From NCBI GenBank assembly GCA_035529895.1, contig DATKVV010000010.1, positions 1 through 64,000 on the forward strand: a stretch of 64,000 bases of DNA, given 5' to 3'. The notes under the pieces were generated by a model. That model had not been told where the DNA came from and ran no database searches. It saw nothing but the letters and a program-made list of their open reading frames with translations. This stretch comes from JAUWKC01 sp035529895. Lineage in GTDB: Bacteria; Planctomycetota; Phycisphaerae; Sedimentisphaerales; Anaerobacaceae. Both the position numbers and the translations under genes were made by a program. This document shows, piece after piece, positions 47,401 through 54,744 of this stretch (position 1 is the first letter of the stretch; each line of letters opens with the position of its first letter).

Positions 47401-47503
47401 CTTCATCTTGACCCAGCGCCGAATTTGCCCAAAAACCCAACAGGCAAAGCAGCACGCAAACCACCGCGGCTAAAAAACTCCCCGAATTTGTCCCCTTTCT
47501 CAT
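44429..47503 (-). CDS. Secreted HEAT-repeat plus leucine-rich-repeat protein
   Basis: 1024 residues from the ATG at 47503 (AAGGG about 7 nt upstream); 47518 is an alternative. A signal peptide covers about 1-31 (SFLAAVVCVLLCLLGFWANS). The N-terminal half is not recognised and ends in three HEAT-like repeats (ALEDENSAVRESAAYILGSI, ALRDGEPAVREAAAGALGQI). From about 660 to 1005 there are roughly 16 internalin-type 22-residue LRRs (L-x-x-L-x-L-x-x-N-x-I-x-D-I-x-P-L), for example LTYLYLDENQISDIGPLSEP. The protein ends soon after the LRRs with no anchor signal. It is likely an extracytoplasmic binding protein. Confidence 0.85.
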   Translation of the reverse strand: MRKGTNSGSFLAAVVCVLLCLLGFWANSALGQDEVPEEIRRMLSELPEIEDDDRPDISDELKDYIVAMQPASGNALLAIISDPEDVVHRRAANAFLQTWASMSAEQIGAYLRYSMTAYTRLRPQYPQGAEAYVGGGYTIRYGWGGWPVDKDVKIRTSSYKILDGQVGGMPHGGLDGKPFDYEGPMAGTGGIPVAELGLGRHTVQAVTDYEVTYKGVTYTGTVKSEAAVFEIIAAEGLNELAAPDDPELNELVRGAFRFVDGGQPIEYLGRREDAWEPQISSNTKGSADEYALCMPGWELTEALPVDLCFKVELHLEQSGEVIEGDSFVVIKGEKRSDYFLPHYVIDFAKIKEGFISLRIVLRPSYEVALSNTRVTQYYNGTLTSGVLRAKTYWFEWGSAKPWERELKTMFLELKESQSIDEQIFYQIESLASLNPYRRAHGAVGLRQGRDKDRMPAVPFLVKLLAGAETDLEIKARENAEKTLVAIGTPAVGALIAALEDENSAVRESAAYILGSIADPGASVALIKALRDGEPAVREAAAGALGQIRDARAVEPLTEALNDYDTGVRDTAAWALRLIQNELRFKDYRLRLAYRPVAVGEFPDSNLEKAVRAAVSKARGKIEAGDLVSRGFIVLRGESCQIRDLRGLEHCTDLIELRLANNQIQDISPLMALKKLTDLSLGRNKIADGELMALAGLTNLERLYLDDGQMSDITPLASLSKLSRLQIGNNRITDISPLSYLRNMTSLWLGGNQIVDLRPLAGLKELEGLSLANNRISDVGPLASLWKLSHLDLKGNQLTDLPPLPGLANLTYLYLDENQISDIGPLSEPANLTMLGLQKNRIRDISPLSSLRKLDSLELAGNQISDLRPLSNLVELKSLSLSKNPIEDIGPLAGLTSLTRLDIAGVQMTDISALSSLTRLSALNLSDNKVSDISVLANFENLTYLYLGSNEISDIKVLSKLSKLKAVWLQGNRITDIRPLVENNGISEGASVNLGANPLSEESIKVHIPALKARGVKVHTGPWQM

Positions 47504-47639
47504 ATATGGACCCTTCATTTATTTGCCCCGCCGGCACGTATACAGCCGCCGTATCTTCATCCATTATTAAGACACAAAAAGCAGCGAAAAGTTACAGAAT
47601 TTTTTCCAAATTGACCACAATAGCTAATGATATCCCGGC

Positions 47640-48593
47640 TCAGTCTGTTTTGGCGGTTATGTTCGCAAGGCAGATTCGCGCATTTCGTTTGAACCTCTCA
47701 ACGCCTAATCGTTTAATAACCGAATCGCCGAACTTCGCCTCGAATGATTCGCGGCTCAGTGCCAGAACATCGCTCAGGCCGACCTTTGCCCTCTCATCGT
47801 GGAATTTGAACACCTCATTCTTGCACGCCGGCCCTTTTTGTTGATAGGAACAGGCCAGTACACACTCGTCGCAGCCAAACAGCCGGTCGCCTGTTTTCCG
47901 TGCCAAATCAGCCGGTATCTCGCCTTTGTGTTCTATCGTCAGATAGCTGATGCATTTTCCTGCGTCGAATTGGCCGTCGCCCCTGAGTGCCCCTGTCGGA
48001 CAGGCCTCAATACACTTATTGCAGCCTGAGCAGATCCCTTTGTTCGGCTCATCCGCCGCAAGTTTTAGCGTTGTTATTATCTCGCCCAGAAATATCTGCG
48101 GCCCAAGCTCCGGGTTGATTAACATGTGATTTTTCCCGATAAAGCCAAGACCCGCCCGCGCCGCCAGTGCCCGCTCCGCCAACGGCGCCGAGTCAACGCA
48201 AATCTTGAACCGGATGTCGCCGCCGACGCTTGAGCTTACCAGGTCAGTCAGCTCACGCAGCAGCTTTTTCATAAAGGCATGATAATCTTCGTACCGCGCA
48301 TAATTGGCGATCCTGCCCGCAGGGGCTGTTGGCTCCGAGCGAGCGCCCATTTGTACGGGCTTGTAACTAAGGCCCAGACATATCACCGACCGTCCGCCTT
48401 CCAGAAGTCTGCCGGGCTCTATGCGCTTGTCGAAATTCGGCTCCATATAACCCATTTGACCCGCATAACCAGACCGCAGCCAGTTGTCTAACAGCTCAAC
48501 CTGCTCCGCATCAATGCGCGAACAGTCCGTTATCCCTGCTAGGTCAAAACCCAGCTCGAGCGCCTTTCCCTTAATGTCTTCAGTCAGGCTCAT
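47640..48593 (-). CDS. queG: Epoxyqueuosine reductase
   Basis: 317 residues from the ATG at 48593 (MSLTEDIKGKALELGFDLAG); the open frame continues to 48731 but homologues begin here. QueG carries out the last step of queuosine synthesis in tRNA and binds cobalamin and two 4Fe-4S clusters. The clusters are ligated by CSGCNKCIEACPTGAL and by CDECVLACSYQQKG. The motif VDSAPLAERALAARAGLGFI includes the conserved Asp. It is a stand-alone gene here; other queuosine genes are not in the window. Confidence 0.93.
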   Translation of the reverse strand: MSLTEDIKGKALELGFDLAGITDCSRIDAEQVELLDNWLRSGYAGQMGYMEPNFDKRIEPGRLLEGGRSVICLGLSYKPVQMGARSEPTAPAGRIANYARYEDYHAFMKKLLRELTDLVSSSVGGDIRFKICVDSAPLAERALAARAGLGFIGKNHMLINPELGPQIFLGEIITTLKLAADEPNKGICSGCNKCIEACPTGALRGDGQFDAGKCISYLTIEHKGEIPADLARKTGDRLFGCDECVLACSYQQKGPACKNEVFKFHDERAKVGLSDVLALSRESFEAKFGDSVIKRLGVERFKRNARICLANITAKTD

Positions 48594-48691
48594 AACAGCG
48601 ATTATACAGGATGCGCTCACAATTTTGGCCTTAAATTCACCCTCTTCAGACCGGCTTCCGGCGGCTGGTTCGAGACTTAACGTGATTTCCC

Positions 48692-48720
48692 TTGATTGCA
48701 AGCCGCGAAAAATATATAAT
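48692..48720 (+). promoter_or_regulatory. Strong sigma-70 promoter before leader peptide
   Basis: TTGATT (48692-48697), exact 17-bp spacer, TATAAT (48715-48720). The -10 is perfect. Transcription would start near 48727, then run through a possible 24-codon leader ORF and a hairpin before the secreted-protein gene at 48877. Confidence 0.7.
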
Positions 48721-48768
48721 GATTTTGTCAATGGTCGCTTTGCCGGGTGTAAGAGTCGGAGGACAAAA

Positions 48769-48843
48769 ATGGGATTTTCTAAGAACGCTGGCGAAGTCTT
48801 CTCAACGACTTTATGTGCGCGCTGTGCGCACCGTGAAATATAA
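48769..48843 (+). CDS. Possible 24-residue leader peptide
   Basis: ATG at 48769 with GGAGG at 48758-48762 and a 6-nt spacer, an ideal ribosome-binding site. The product is MGFSKNAGEVFSTTLCARCA followed by HREI, with a C-x-x-C pair, ending TAA at 48843. The next gene begins 34 nt downstream with its own AAAGGAGG. The hairpin 48815-48831 lies inside the last third of this ORF. This arrangement looks like a translated leader that could control the secreted protein, but no run of one regulatory codon is obvious. Unrecognised otherwise. Confidence 0.5.
   Translation: MGFSKNAGEVFSTTLCARCAHREI
48815..48831 (+). repeat. GTGCGC/GCGCAC hairpin within leader ORF
   Basis: GTGCGC-GCTGT-GCGCAC is a perfect 6-bp GC-rich stem with a five-base loop, at the codons for the C-A-R-C-A part of the leader peptide. 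It is not followed by a U-tract. Confidence 0.45.
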
Positions 48844-48876
48844 CGTGAGCAGGCAATTTTTCAAAGGAGGCAAAAA

Positions 48877-49830
48877 ATGAAAAGCGCAAAAGCATTTGCG
48901 ATTATCGTTATGGGTTTCGGTCTTACGGTCTGCGCTGTCCGCACCGGGCACGCCGCGCCAATGGGCAAGGCCTTCACTTACCAGGGACGCCTGATTGACG
49001 CCAATCTTGCGGCGGACGACCTGTATGACTTCCGGTTCAGGCTTTACGATGCATCCGTTGGCGGCAAAAAGATAGGTCCGGATGTCAACGAATCTGATGT
49101 GGACGTAATTGAGGGTTACTTTACCGTTACCTTGGATTTCGCAAGCGACCCCAACGCGTTTAACGGCAATGCCCGATGGCTCGAAATTGGTGTCAGACCC
49201 GGCTGGCTCAACGACCCAAATGAGTACACCGCCCTCTGGCCGCGCCAGGAGCTTACACCTACCCCGTATGCGACTTACGCGGCAAACGTAGGTCTGATGA
49301 GCGTGGACGGCGTCTCCAATCCCGGCGGCAATGTCGACCTTCTCAGCCAGAACGCCATCGCCATCGCCCCGAATAATACTGCCAAGACCATTACCATTGG
49401 CGAGAGTCACTCCCCCCGAAAAGACAATCCCCATAACGTTACTTCCGCACAAACCGGTGCTTTGGCAAGTGTGGACGGCGTTTCAAACCCCGGCGGAAAC
49501 GTCGATTTTGTCGCCGGCGCCAACATACTCATCACCCCCGACGTGCAATCCAAAGCCATTACCTTCACCGGCGGCGCCGCCATCAAACAGGTTATTCGAG
49601 GCACCGCTACCTATAACAGCTTCCAGACGTCGCAGACCGTTGCTTTTTCGCCGTCAATTGACCCATCCAAGTCCGTGGCCTTTGTCCCCAGCTTCGCCAT
49701 ACTCACCAGCACTACGGGCGGCCAGGCCGCTGCAATCATGACCAACCTTACCAGCGACACGATTACAATTGAGATTTCTGTGCACAACGGCTCTTTCAAG
49801 GTGAGCTTCCAGATAGTCGAGTATTATTAG
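48877..49830 (+). CDS. Secreted protein with duplicated DGVSNPGGNVD motif
   Basis: 317 residues with a signal peptide (about 1-27, ending GHAAP). The start has AAAGGAGG at a good spacing. The N-terminal half contains KAFTYQGRLIDANLAADDLY-type beta domain sequence found in secreted proteins that often precede tail-fibre-like repeats. Two copies of SVDGVSNPGGNVD occur about 46 residues apart (at about 147 and 193), each leading into an N-I-L/A-I-A-x-P-x-x-x-x-K-x-I-T strand. The C-terminal 100 residues are unrecognised. It is expressed from the strong promoter at 48692. Confidence 0.8.
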   Translation: MKSAKAFAIIVMGFGLTVCAVRTGHAAPMGKAFTYQGRLIDANLAADDLYDFRFRLYDASVGGKKIGPDVNESDVDVIEGYFTVTLDFASDPNAFNGNARWLEIGVRPGWLNDPNEYTALWPRQELTPTPYATYAANVGLMSVDGVSNPGGNVDLLSQNAIAIAPNNTAKTITIGESHSPRKDNPHNVTSAQTGALASVDGVSNPGGNVDFVAGANILITPDVQSKAITFTGGAAIKQVIRGTATYNSFQTSQTVAFSPSIDPSKSVAFVPSFAILTSTTGGQAAAIMTNLTSDTITIEISVHNGSFKVSFQIVEYY

Positions 49831-49854
49831 CCTCCGCGGCCCGTTCGACCCTGG

Positions 49855-52413
49855 CTATTTCATACGCTGCTGATTTTTCTTCTTCGTTTTGTCGCGCGCT
49901 TCGCCCATAATCGGCACTAACTTGTGCTCTTCGGGATTCAGTTGAGGCCATGCCGGGGAAGGATTGTCAGGCTTCATTACCTGCGGCGTAATGAAAATCG
50001 TCAGAACAGTGTTGCGCACAGCCTCTTCTTCACGCTTGAACAGCGGGCTGATAAGAGGAAGGTCGCCTAAGATGGGGACTTTTGTAGTGGAGCTGCTCAT
50101 CTCCTGCTGACGCAGCCCGCCCAGGACAAGCGTCTGGCCTTCCTGTACGCTCACTTCCGTCGTGGATTGTCGCGTCGTCAGCTCCGGCAGCCCCGCGTCC
50201 TGAGTAAACGTAAAGCTGCCCACCTTGACGTCAACTATCAGGTGGATTTTGCCGTCATCCAGAAGCGTAGGTACAATTCGTCCTTCCGTGTCCGCTGAGA
50301 TATCGCTTTTTTTGACAATCGGGCGGCCCGATACATCGAAACCTTCATTGAAGAAGTAGTTAAGCGTCTTGCGAATTTGAATCAGCGACTCTTTCCCGCT
50401 CATGGCGACAGTTCTCGGATTGGCCAGAATCGTCCCTTCGCCGTCCTTGACTAATGTGTTAAGCCGAATAAAAAACTCACGCGGCAGCCTGCCCACCCCC
50501 TGATAAAACGACTGTCCCACCCCCGGCAGAGTAGCCAGACTGTCCAACGCGCCGCTGGGGAACCCTACTCGATAGTCTTCGTCGGTACCGACGTGGGGGA
50601 AGGTTTGGACGGCCTTTCCGACCGGCTGAAAAAACCCAAAATGCCCTTCCACATACGTCCAGTCCAGACCGAGTTGACGGTTCGCCTCGTCGGAAAGCTC
50701 CACCGCCAGCAGGTCCACCAGAATATGCGGAGCGGGAGTGTCAATCAATCTCAAGTCGCTGCGCAGCGCCGTCAACACTTCCCGCGGGCCTTTGAATAAC
50801 AGAAGGTTGCGCGACGGGTTTAACGTGAAATACTGGCTATAGCTTCCTGAGATAGAGGCTGCGGCCTCTTGAATCGTCATGTGAAGCGGCTTTATCGTTT
50901 CCGTCACATAACCGTTCAGCTCGGCCCGCACTTCGGCGCCGGACCCCCGTCCACCTGTTTGCGCCGCCCCCGACGACTCCTTGGCTGACGGCAGCTCGCG
51001 CCCCATCGGCGGCCCGATGTGCTGCGATGCTGACGCATCGATGAATCGCCCCGGCAGGTCCAGCCGGTACACGTCAGGTTTAAGGATGTTGTCCTTGTCG
51101 CTCACTATGGTTGCTATGGTGACAAGGATGGAACGATTGTCCGGCGACCAGGATATGTCGCCGAGATCTTCCCTGTCTGAATCAGCGACTATCTTCTTTC
51201 TGTCGAGCTCTTCATCGAGAATCAGTATATCCTCCGCCTTTCTCTTACGCATATCGTAGATACTCAGCACGCGCCTGTCCCTTTCGAACTCCGCGTCCGG
51301 CCCCCAGTTCTTCACTGTGGAACGCTGGCTCACAAAAGCTATTTTCGTGCTGTCATACGACCACTTGGCCGATTCGAAATCATCATATTCCCCGCTCCTT
51401 TGGGGATAGGAAGTCATAATCGCCTCGTATCCGCCGTTTATCGGGTCCACCAGATAATACGTGGAGATATCGTTGCCCTGATTGTCGAACCTCTTGCCCT
51501 CGATTAGAATCCATCGCCCGTCCCAGGACCAGAAAGGCTCATCCAGTTTGAGCTGCTCCTCGGTGGCCGCGGAGGTGGCCTTGGTAAGGTTGCGCGCCTC
51601 GGAACCGTCCGGCCGCGCGACCCAGCAGTCTTCGCGGTCGCGTTCGCGCTCCGTCTGCGTCATGTCCATATCGCTGGTAAACGCCACCCATTCGCCCGTC
51701 GGACTCCACCGAGGCTCGTCTATTTCAATATCCTGGGCACCGATATCGGTCAGCAGGACCAGATTCCTGCCTTGGGGGTCCACAGTCGCAGCGTCGAACC
51801 CGCCGCTGGCCTGAACCAGCAGACATAGTCTGGCAGGCGACGAAGGGCCCCATCGCTGCTCCTTTGCCTCGCCTCGTTCCGGCAGCAGCCGCCACGTCTT
51901 GCCGGATTCCGCCTCCGCGACCCAGACCTGATTGGTCCCCGAAGGCCCGGGCTCCACATTGTATGCGACGTACCGGTCGTCAGCCGACCAGAATGGCCCC
52001 TCATCCTCGTCAATGGCATCCTGAATATATGGCGCCGAGACGGCAATGGACCGCTTGCTCAGCACATCGTGGATGTAAACCCCTCCCTGGCTTTGCCCGT
52101 TGTCGGCGTTCGAGAACTCGTAAGAGAGTTTCCGCCCCGTCCACGACCACTCCGCGAAAAATGGGTTCCCGACGGGGCTGACGGCCTGCTCGCCGCTGCC
52201 GTCGGAATTCATGATAAGTAACTGGCTCTGGCTGTCATGTACCCCCCGGATGAAGGCAATCAGGTCTCCATGGCAGGCCCACGAAAGCGCAACGGATTTT
52301 CCGTCGTCGGTCAGGGCTGTCAGCTTCACCCCCTCCGCTATATACTCCGCCTTCCCTGCCGGAACAATGAAAACCACAATTAGAATCAATAACAGCAGGT
52401 TGTATCTTTCCAA
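49855..52413 (-). CDS. TolB-like beta-propeller fused to a secretin domain
   Basis: 852 residues from a TTG at 52413, which gives a compact signal peptide (ERYNLLLLILIVVFIVPAGK); a start at 52506 adds 31 Arg-rich residues. The N-terminal 450 residues are PD40/TolB repeats (WSPTGEWVAFTSDMD, WSYDSTKIAFVSQRS, WSPDNRSILVTIAT). From about 520 come a short N0/STN-like domain (LHMTIQEAAASISGSYSQYF) and a secretin core: RTVAMSGKESLIQI, VQEGQTLVLGGLRQQEMSSS, PILGDLPLISPLFK and LTIFITPQVMK. Secretins form outer-membrane rings for type II or IV secretion. Propeller and secretin on one chain is unusual. Confidence 0.85.
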   Translation of the reverse strand: MERYNLLLLILIVVFIVPAGKAEYIAEGVKLTALTDDGKSVALSWACHGDLIAFIRGVHDSQSQLLIMNSDGSGEQAVSPVGNPFFAEWSWTGRKLSYEFSNADNGQSQGGVYIHDVLSKRSIAVSAPYIQDAIDEDEGPFWSADDRYVAYNVEPGPSGTNQVWVAEAESGKTWRLLPERGEAKEQRWGPSSPARLCLLVQASGGFDAATVDPQGRNLVLLTDIGAQDIEIDEPRWSPTGEWVAFTSDMDMTQTERERDREDCWVARPDGSEARNLTKATSAATEEQLKLDEPFWSWDGRWILIEGKRFDNQGNDISTYYLVDPINGGYEAIMTSYPQRSGEYDDFESAKWSYDSTKIAFVSQRSTVKNWGPDAEFERDRRVLSIYDMRKRKAEDILILDEELDRKKIVADSDREDLGDISWSPDNRSILVTIATIVSDKDNILKPDVYRLDLPGRFIDASASQHIGPPMGRELPSAKESSGAAQTGGRGSGAEVRAELNGYVTETIKPLHMTIQEAAASISGSYSQYFTLNPSRNLLLFKGPREVLTALRSDLRLIDTPAPHILVDLLAVELSDEANRQLGLDWTYVEGHFGFFQPVGKAVQTFPHVGTDEDYRVGFPSGALDSLATLPGVGQSFYQGVGRLPREFFIRLNTLVKDGEGTILANPRTVAMSGKESLIQIRKTLNYFFNEGFDVSGRPIVKKSDISADTEGRIVPTLLDDGKIHLIVDVKVGSFTFTQDAGLPELTTRQSTTEVSVQEGQTLVLGGLRQQEMSSSTTKVPILGDLPLISPLFKREEEAVRNTVLTIFITPQVMKPDNPSPAWPQLNPEEHKLVPIMGEARDKTKKKNQQRMK

Positions 52414-52506
52414 GGTCTCCGTCCAAACTCCTTGCGGCCTAATCCGCAAAACGAATCGACCACCAAACCCGGTCCTCGGCCGCGTGTCCTTCTTTAACGC
52501 TCTCAT

Positions 52507-52749
52507 CTTTAATTGCAGTTGGAACTTGCATTTGCCGTATTTGACGTGCGGCCGCCCCCTTTTTATTCAGTATTTTTTCGAATAAGCAGCTTTTCCTCGC
52601 CGGGTAGCCCCCGCCGCTCTTCTCAAAACGGGGACGGGTAATGAGAAACAATGCAAATGTCGTTATCGCTGTGATTTTGCTGCTGCCGTTCGGCGCCGCC
52701 GGCGTCTGCCGCAAATGGAAACCCGCTCGGGCCGCCTGCCCATCGGCGA
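52507..52749. other. Intergenic, no gene found
   Basis: The 243 bases between the DUF3604 gene and the TolB-secretin fusion contain no coding frame with a start site and no terminator hairpin. The gap suggests the fusion gene may have its own promoter, but none could be defined. Confidence 0.4.
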
Positions 52750-54717
52750 TTACTCGGGCCGAATCCAGATAGGCGTGCTCCAGCCGCACACTGGCCGTCT
52801 CTGAAGGCTGGGATGCCCTTCGAGCCGCGCCGGAAGGACGATCGGATTCTTCTGTTTGATGCGCACGTAGTAAACCATCGGCTTACCCACGTACTCCTGC
52901 GTCCAGCTCTCACACAGGTCCGCCGTGTTTAGGTCCCTTTTTTCGAAAACCGTCCCCCACGAGTTTCGGGCCTTTTCCACCGATGGGTCATCTTCCTTGA
53001 ATCGCGACTGCCCGACGGGGACTGTGTTGTCCCCCTCTATGAACGGACACCCGAACACGTTTACTTCGGCCAGGTCGTCCGTTCCATTCACTTCCAAATA
53101 GAAGCTCAGCGCCTTACCCTTCTCTGCCACGAGCTCGCTGCCCATCGGTCTGCCGTTAACGCGGAAATCCAGCAGTATCCGCTCTCCGGTTGTCGCGTAG
53201 CAAAGGCCCTTGCTCAAGGCATCAAGAATTGCCTCTCGTGTCAATTGGTCCGTCATCACGCCTGTAATCGAGTTATATCGCACGCCGGCCTGCCCGAAAT
53301 GATTGTCCGACGAGCCGTGCGTGAAAAATCGCTGCCCCAGCGCCCACGCGTCCCGCGCATAGTAGGGCCCGACCCGGCTGTTCGGCCGATGCCGCTGGTT
53401 CTCGAAGGAAAGTGGATTCTCCGGCTCGTACAGCTCGCTCAGCCCGTGCATCGAATAGATTTCAATCAGCTTGCACGTATCAGGGTACCGCAGCCGCATG
53501 TCGAAGCCCCAGCCGGTGTGGTGCAGTTGTGTGATGGCCCTGCGGTCTTTCAGATAATCCAGCAGGGCCGGGATTGACACAATGCTGCCGCCGTTCTTAA
53601 GCGACTCAATCATTGGAGCATGGTCTTCGTAAAGGTAGATATTGTGGTGCCAGCCGATGTTTGTTTCAAACCCGAGAATCGTAACAAACCTCCCCGGCTC
53701 ATGCCACTGCCGGCACCACTTCTGCGTCTGCGCCCAGTGCTCCGCAATTCCTATCGCGCCATGCTCGGCGGTCGCTGCGAAGTCGAGACCCGACACGTCT
53801 CTGGCGTACTCGTAAGGGGTATTCCCCATCGCGTCAACGCTGGGGAAGTTATGAAAATGTATGTCGCCCCAGTACGGACCTTTCGGATTCCTGCTAATTC
53901 GAATGGGGTTGGAAGTAACACCGCCCGCGGCCAGGCGATAGATGCCCTCTTTGGGCAGCGACACCATAACTTCCGTTCTGCCCGTGTAGCAGATGTCCCC
54001 GGCAAGCACCGCGCCATTACATTTGATGCTGACGTCACTGAAGCTCGACGAAGACAGGTTATTGTATTTGTCCAGCGACACCAGCAGAACCCGGAACGGC
54101 TCACCCGGCTTGGCCGCGGACGGCACGATGACCCGCTGATAGCTCATCGGCCCCGGCCGGACCTCGAATTTCGGGAACTCATCCGGTGTCCGCCCGTCCA
54201 CTCGCACAAAGACCTGCCCCTCGTGTGCTGTCGCCCCAGGCCGCTGATTAGCCAGCCAGGACGACGTTGTGTTGCTATAGCTTACGACGACCTCACCGTC
54301 GGACGGAATCTCGCCGGAGACAACCTCGGCAATCAGGCATTTGCCGTGACGGGTCTTGCACTCATAGCCGCCTACGAATTCCCGTTTGACAACGCTGGTC
54401 TTGAACGTGGCCTTTGCCGGTCCGGTCGCCGTGACACTTATATAATGAGGCCCGGCCGGGTCCTCCGTCTGCCACTGCTTGACTTTCGACGGGCTTACCT
54501 TGTCGTTGGTAAAACTATTGGGAAGTTGGCACTCTATCTTCGAACCGGCCGCAAGCTTCTTGCCCGGCTTGATACGAACTTTGAAAGATACCTGTTCATA
54601 GATACCAAATACGTTCGGCTCAATCGTAGCGGCTGGTTTCGCCTCCCCCGCCAAAAGCCCGCCCCCAAATAACGTGATAATCACTCCGCTGACCCATCCC
54701 ATTGCCTCTTTCTTCAC
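52750..54717 (-). CDS. Secreted DUF3604 (PHP-like) protein
   Basis: 655 residues with a signal peptide (about 1-24, ending LLAGEA). Residues about 290-580 form a PHP-type metal-dependent domain characteristic of DUF3604: GDIHFHNFPSVDAMGNTPYE, DFAATAEHGAIG, FETNIGWHHNIYLY, QLHHTGWGFDM and HGSSDNHFGQAG provide the expected histidines and aspartates. N-terminal beta domains precede it. The true substrate is unknown; the PHP fold suggests a phosphoesterase-like hydrolase. It follows the subtilase by 27 bp on the same strand. Confidence 0.85.
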   Translation of the reverse strand: MKKEAMGWVSGVIITLFGGGLLAGEAKPAATIEPNVFGIYEQVSFKVRIKPGKKLAAGSKIECQLPNSFTNDKVSPSKVKQWQTEDPAGPHYISVTATGPAKATFKTSVVKREFVGGYECKTRHGKCLIAEVVSGEIPSDGEVVVSYSNTTSSWLANQRPGATAHEGQVFVRVDGRTPDEFPKFEVRPGPMSYQRVIVPSAAKPGEPFRVLLVSLDKYNNLSSSSFSDVSIKCNGAVLAGDICYTGRTEVMVSLPKEGIYRLAAGGVTSNPIRISRNPKGPYWGDIHFHNFPSVDAMGNTPYEYARDVSGLDFAATAEHGAIGIAEHWAQTQKWCRQWHEPGRFVTILGFETNIGWHHNIYLYEDHAPMIESLKNGGSIVSIPALLDYLKDRRAITQLHHTGWGFDMRLRYPDTCKLIEIYSMHGLSELYEPENPLSFENQRHRPNSRVGPYYARDAWALGQRFFTHGSSDNHFGQAGVRYNSITGVMTDQLTREAILDALSKGLCYATTGERILLDFRVNGRPMGSELVAEKGKALSFYLEVNGTDDLAEVNVFGCPFIEGDNTVPVGQSRFKEDDPSVEKARNSWGTVFEKRDLNTADLCESWTQEYVGKPMVYYVRIKQKNPIVLPARLEGHPSLQRRPVCGWSTPIWIRPE

Positions 54718-54744
54718 GTGATTCTCCTTCGGTTGTCGTATTGA

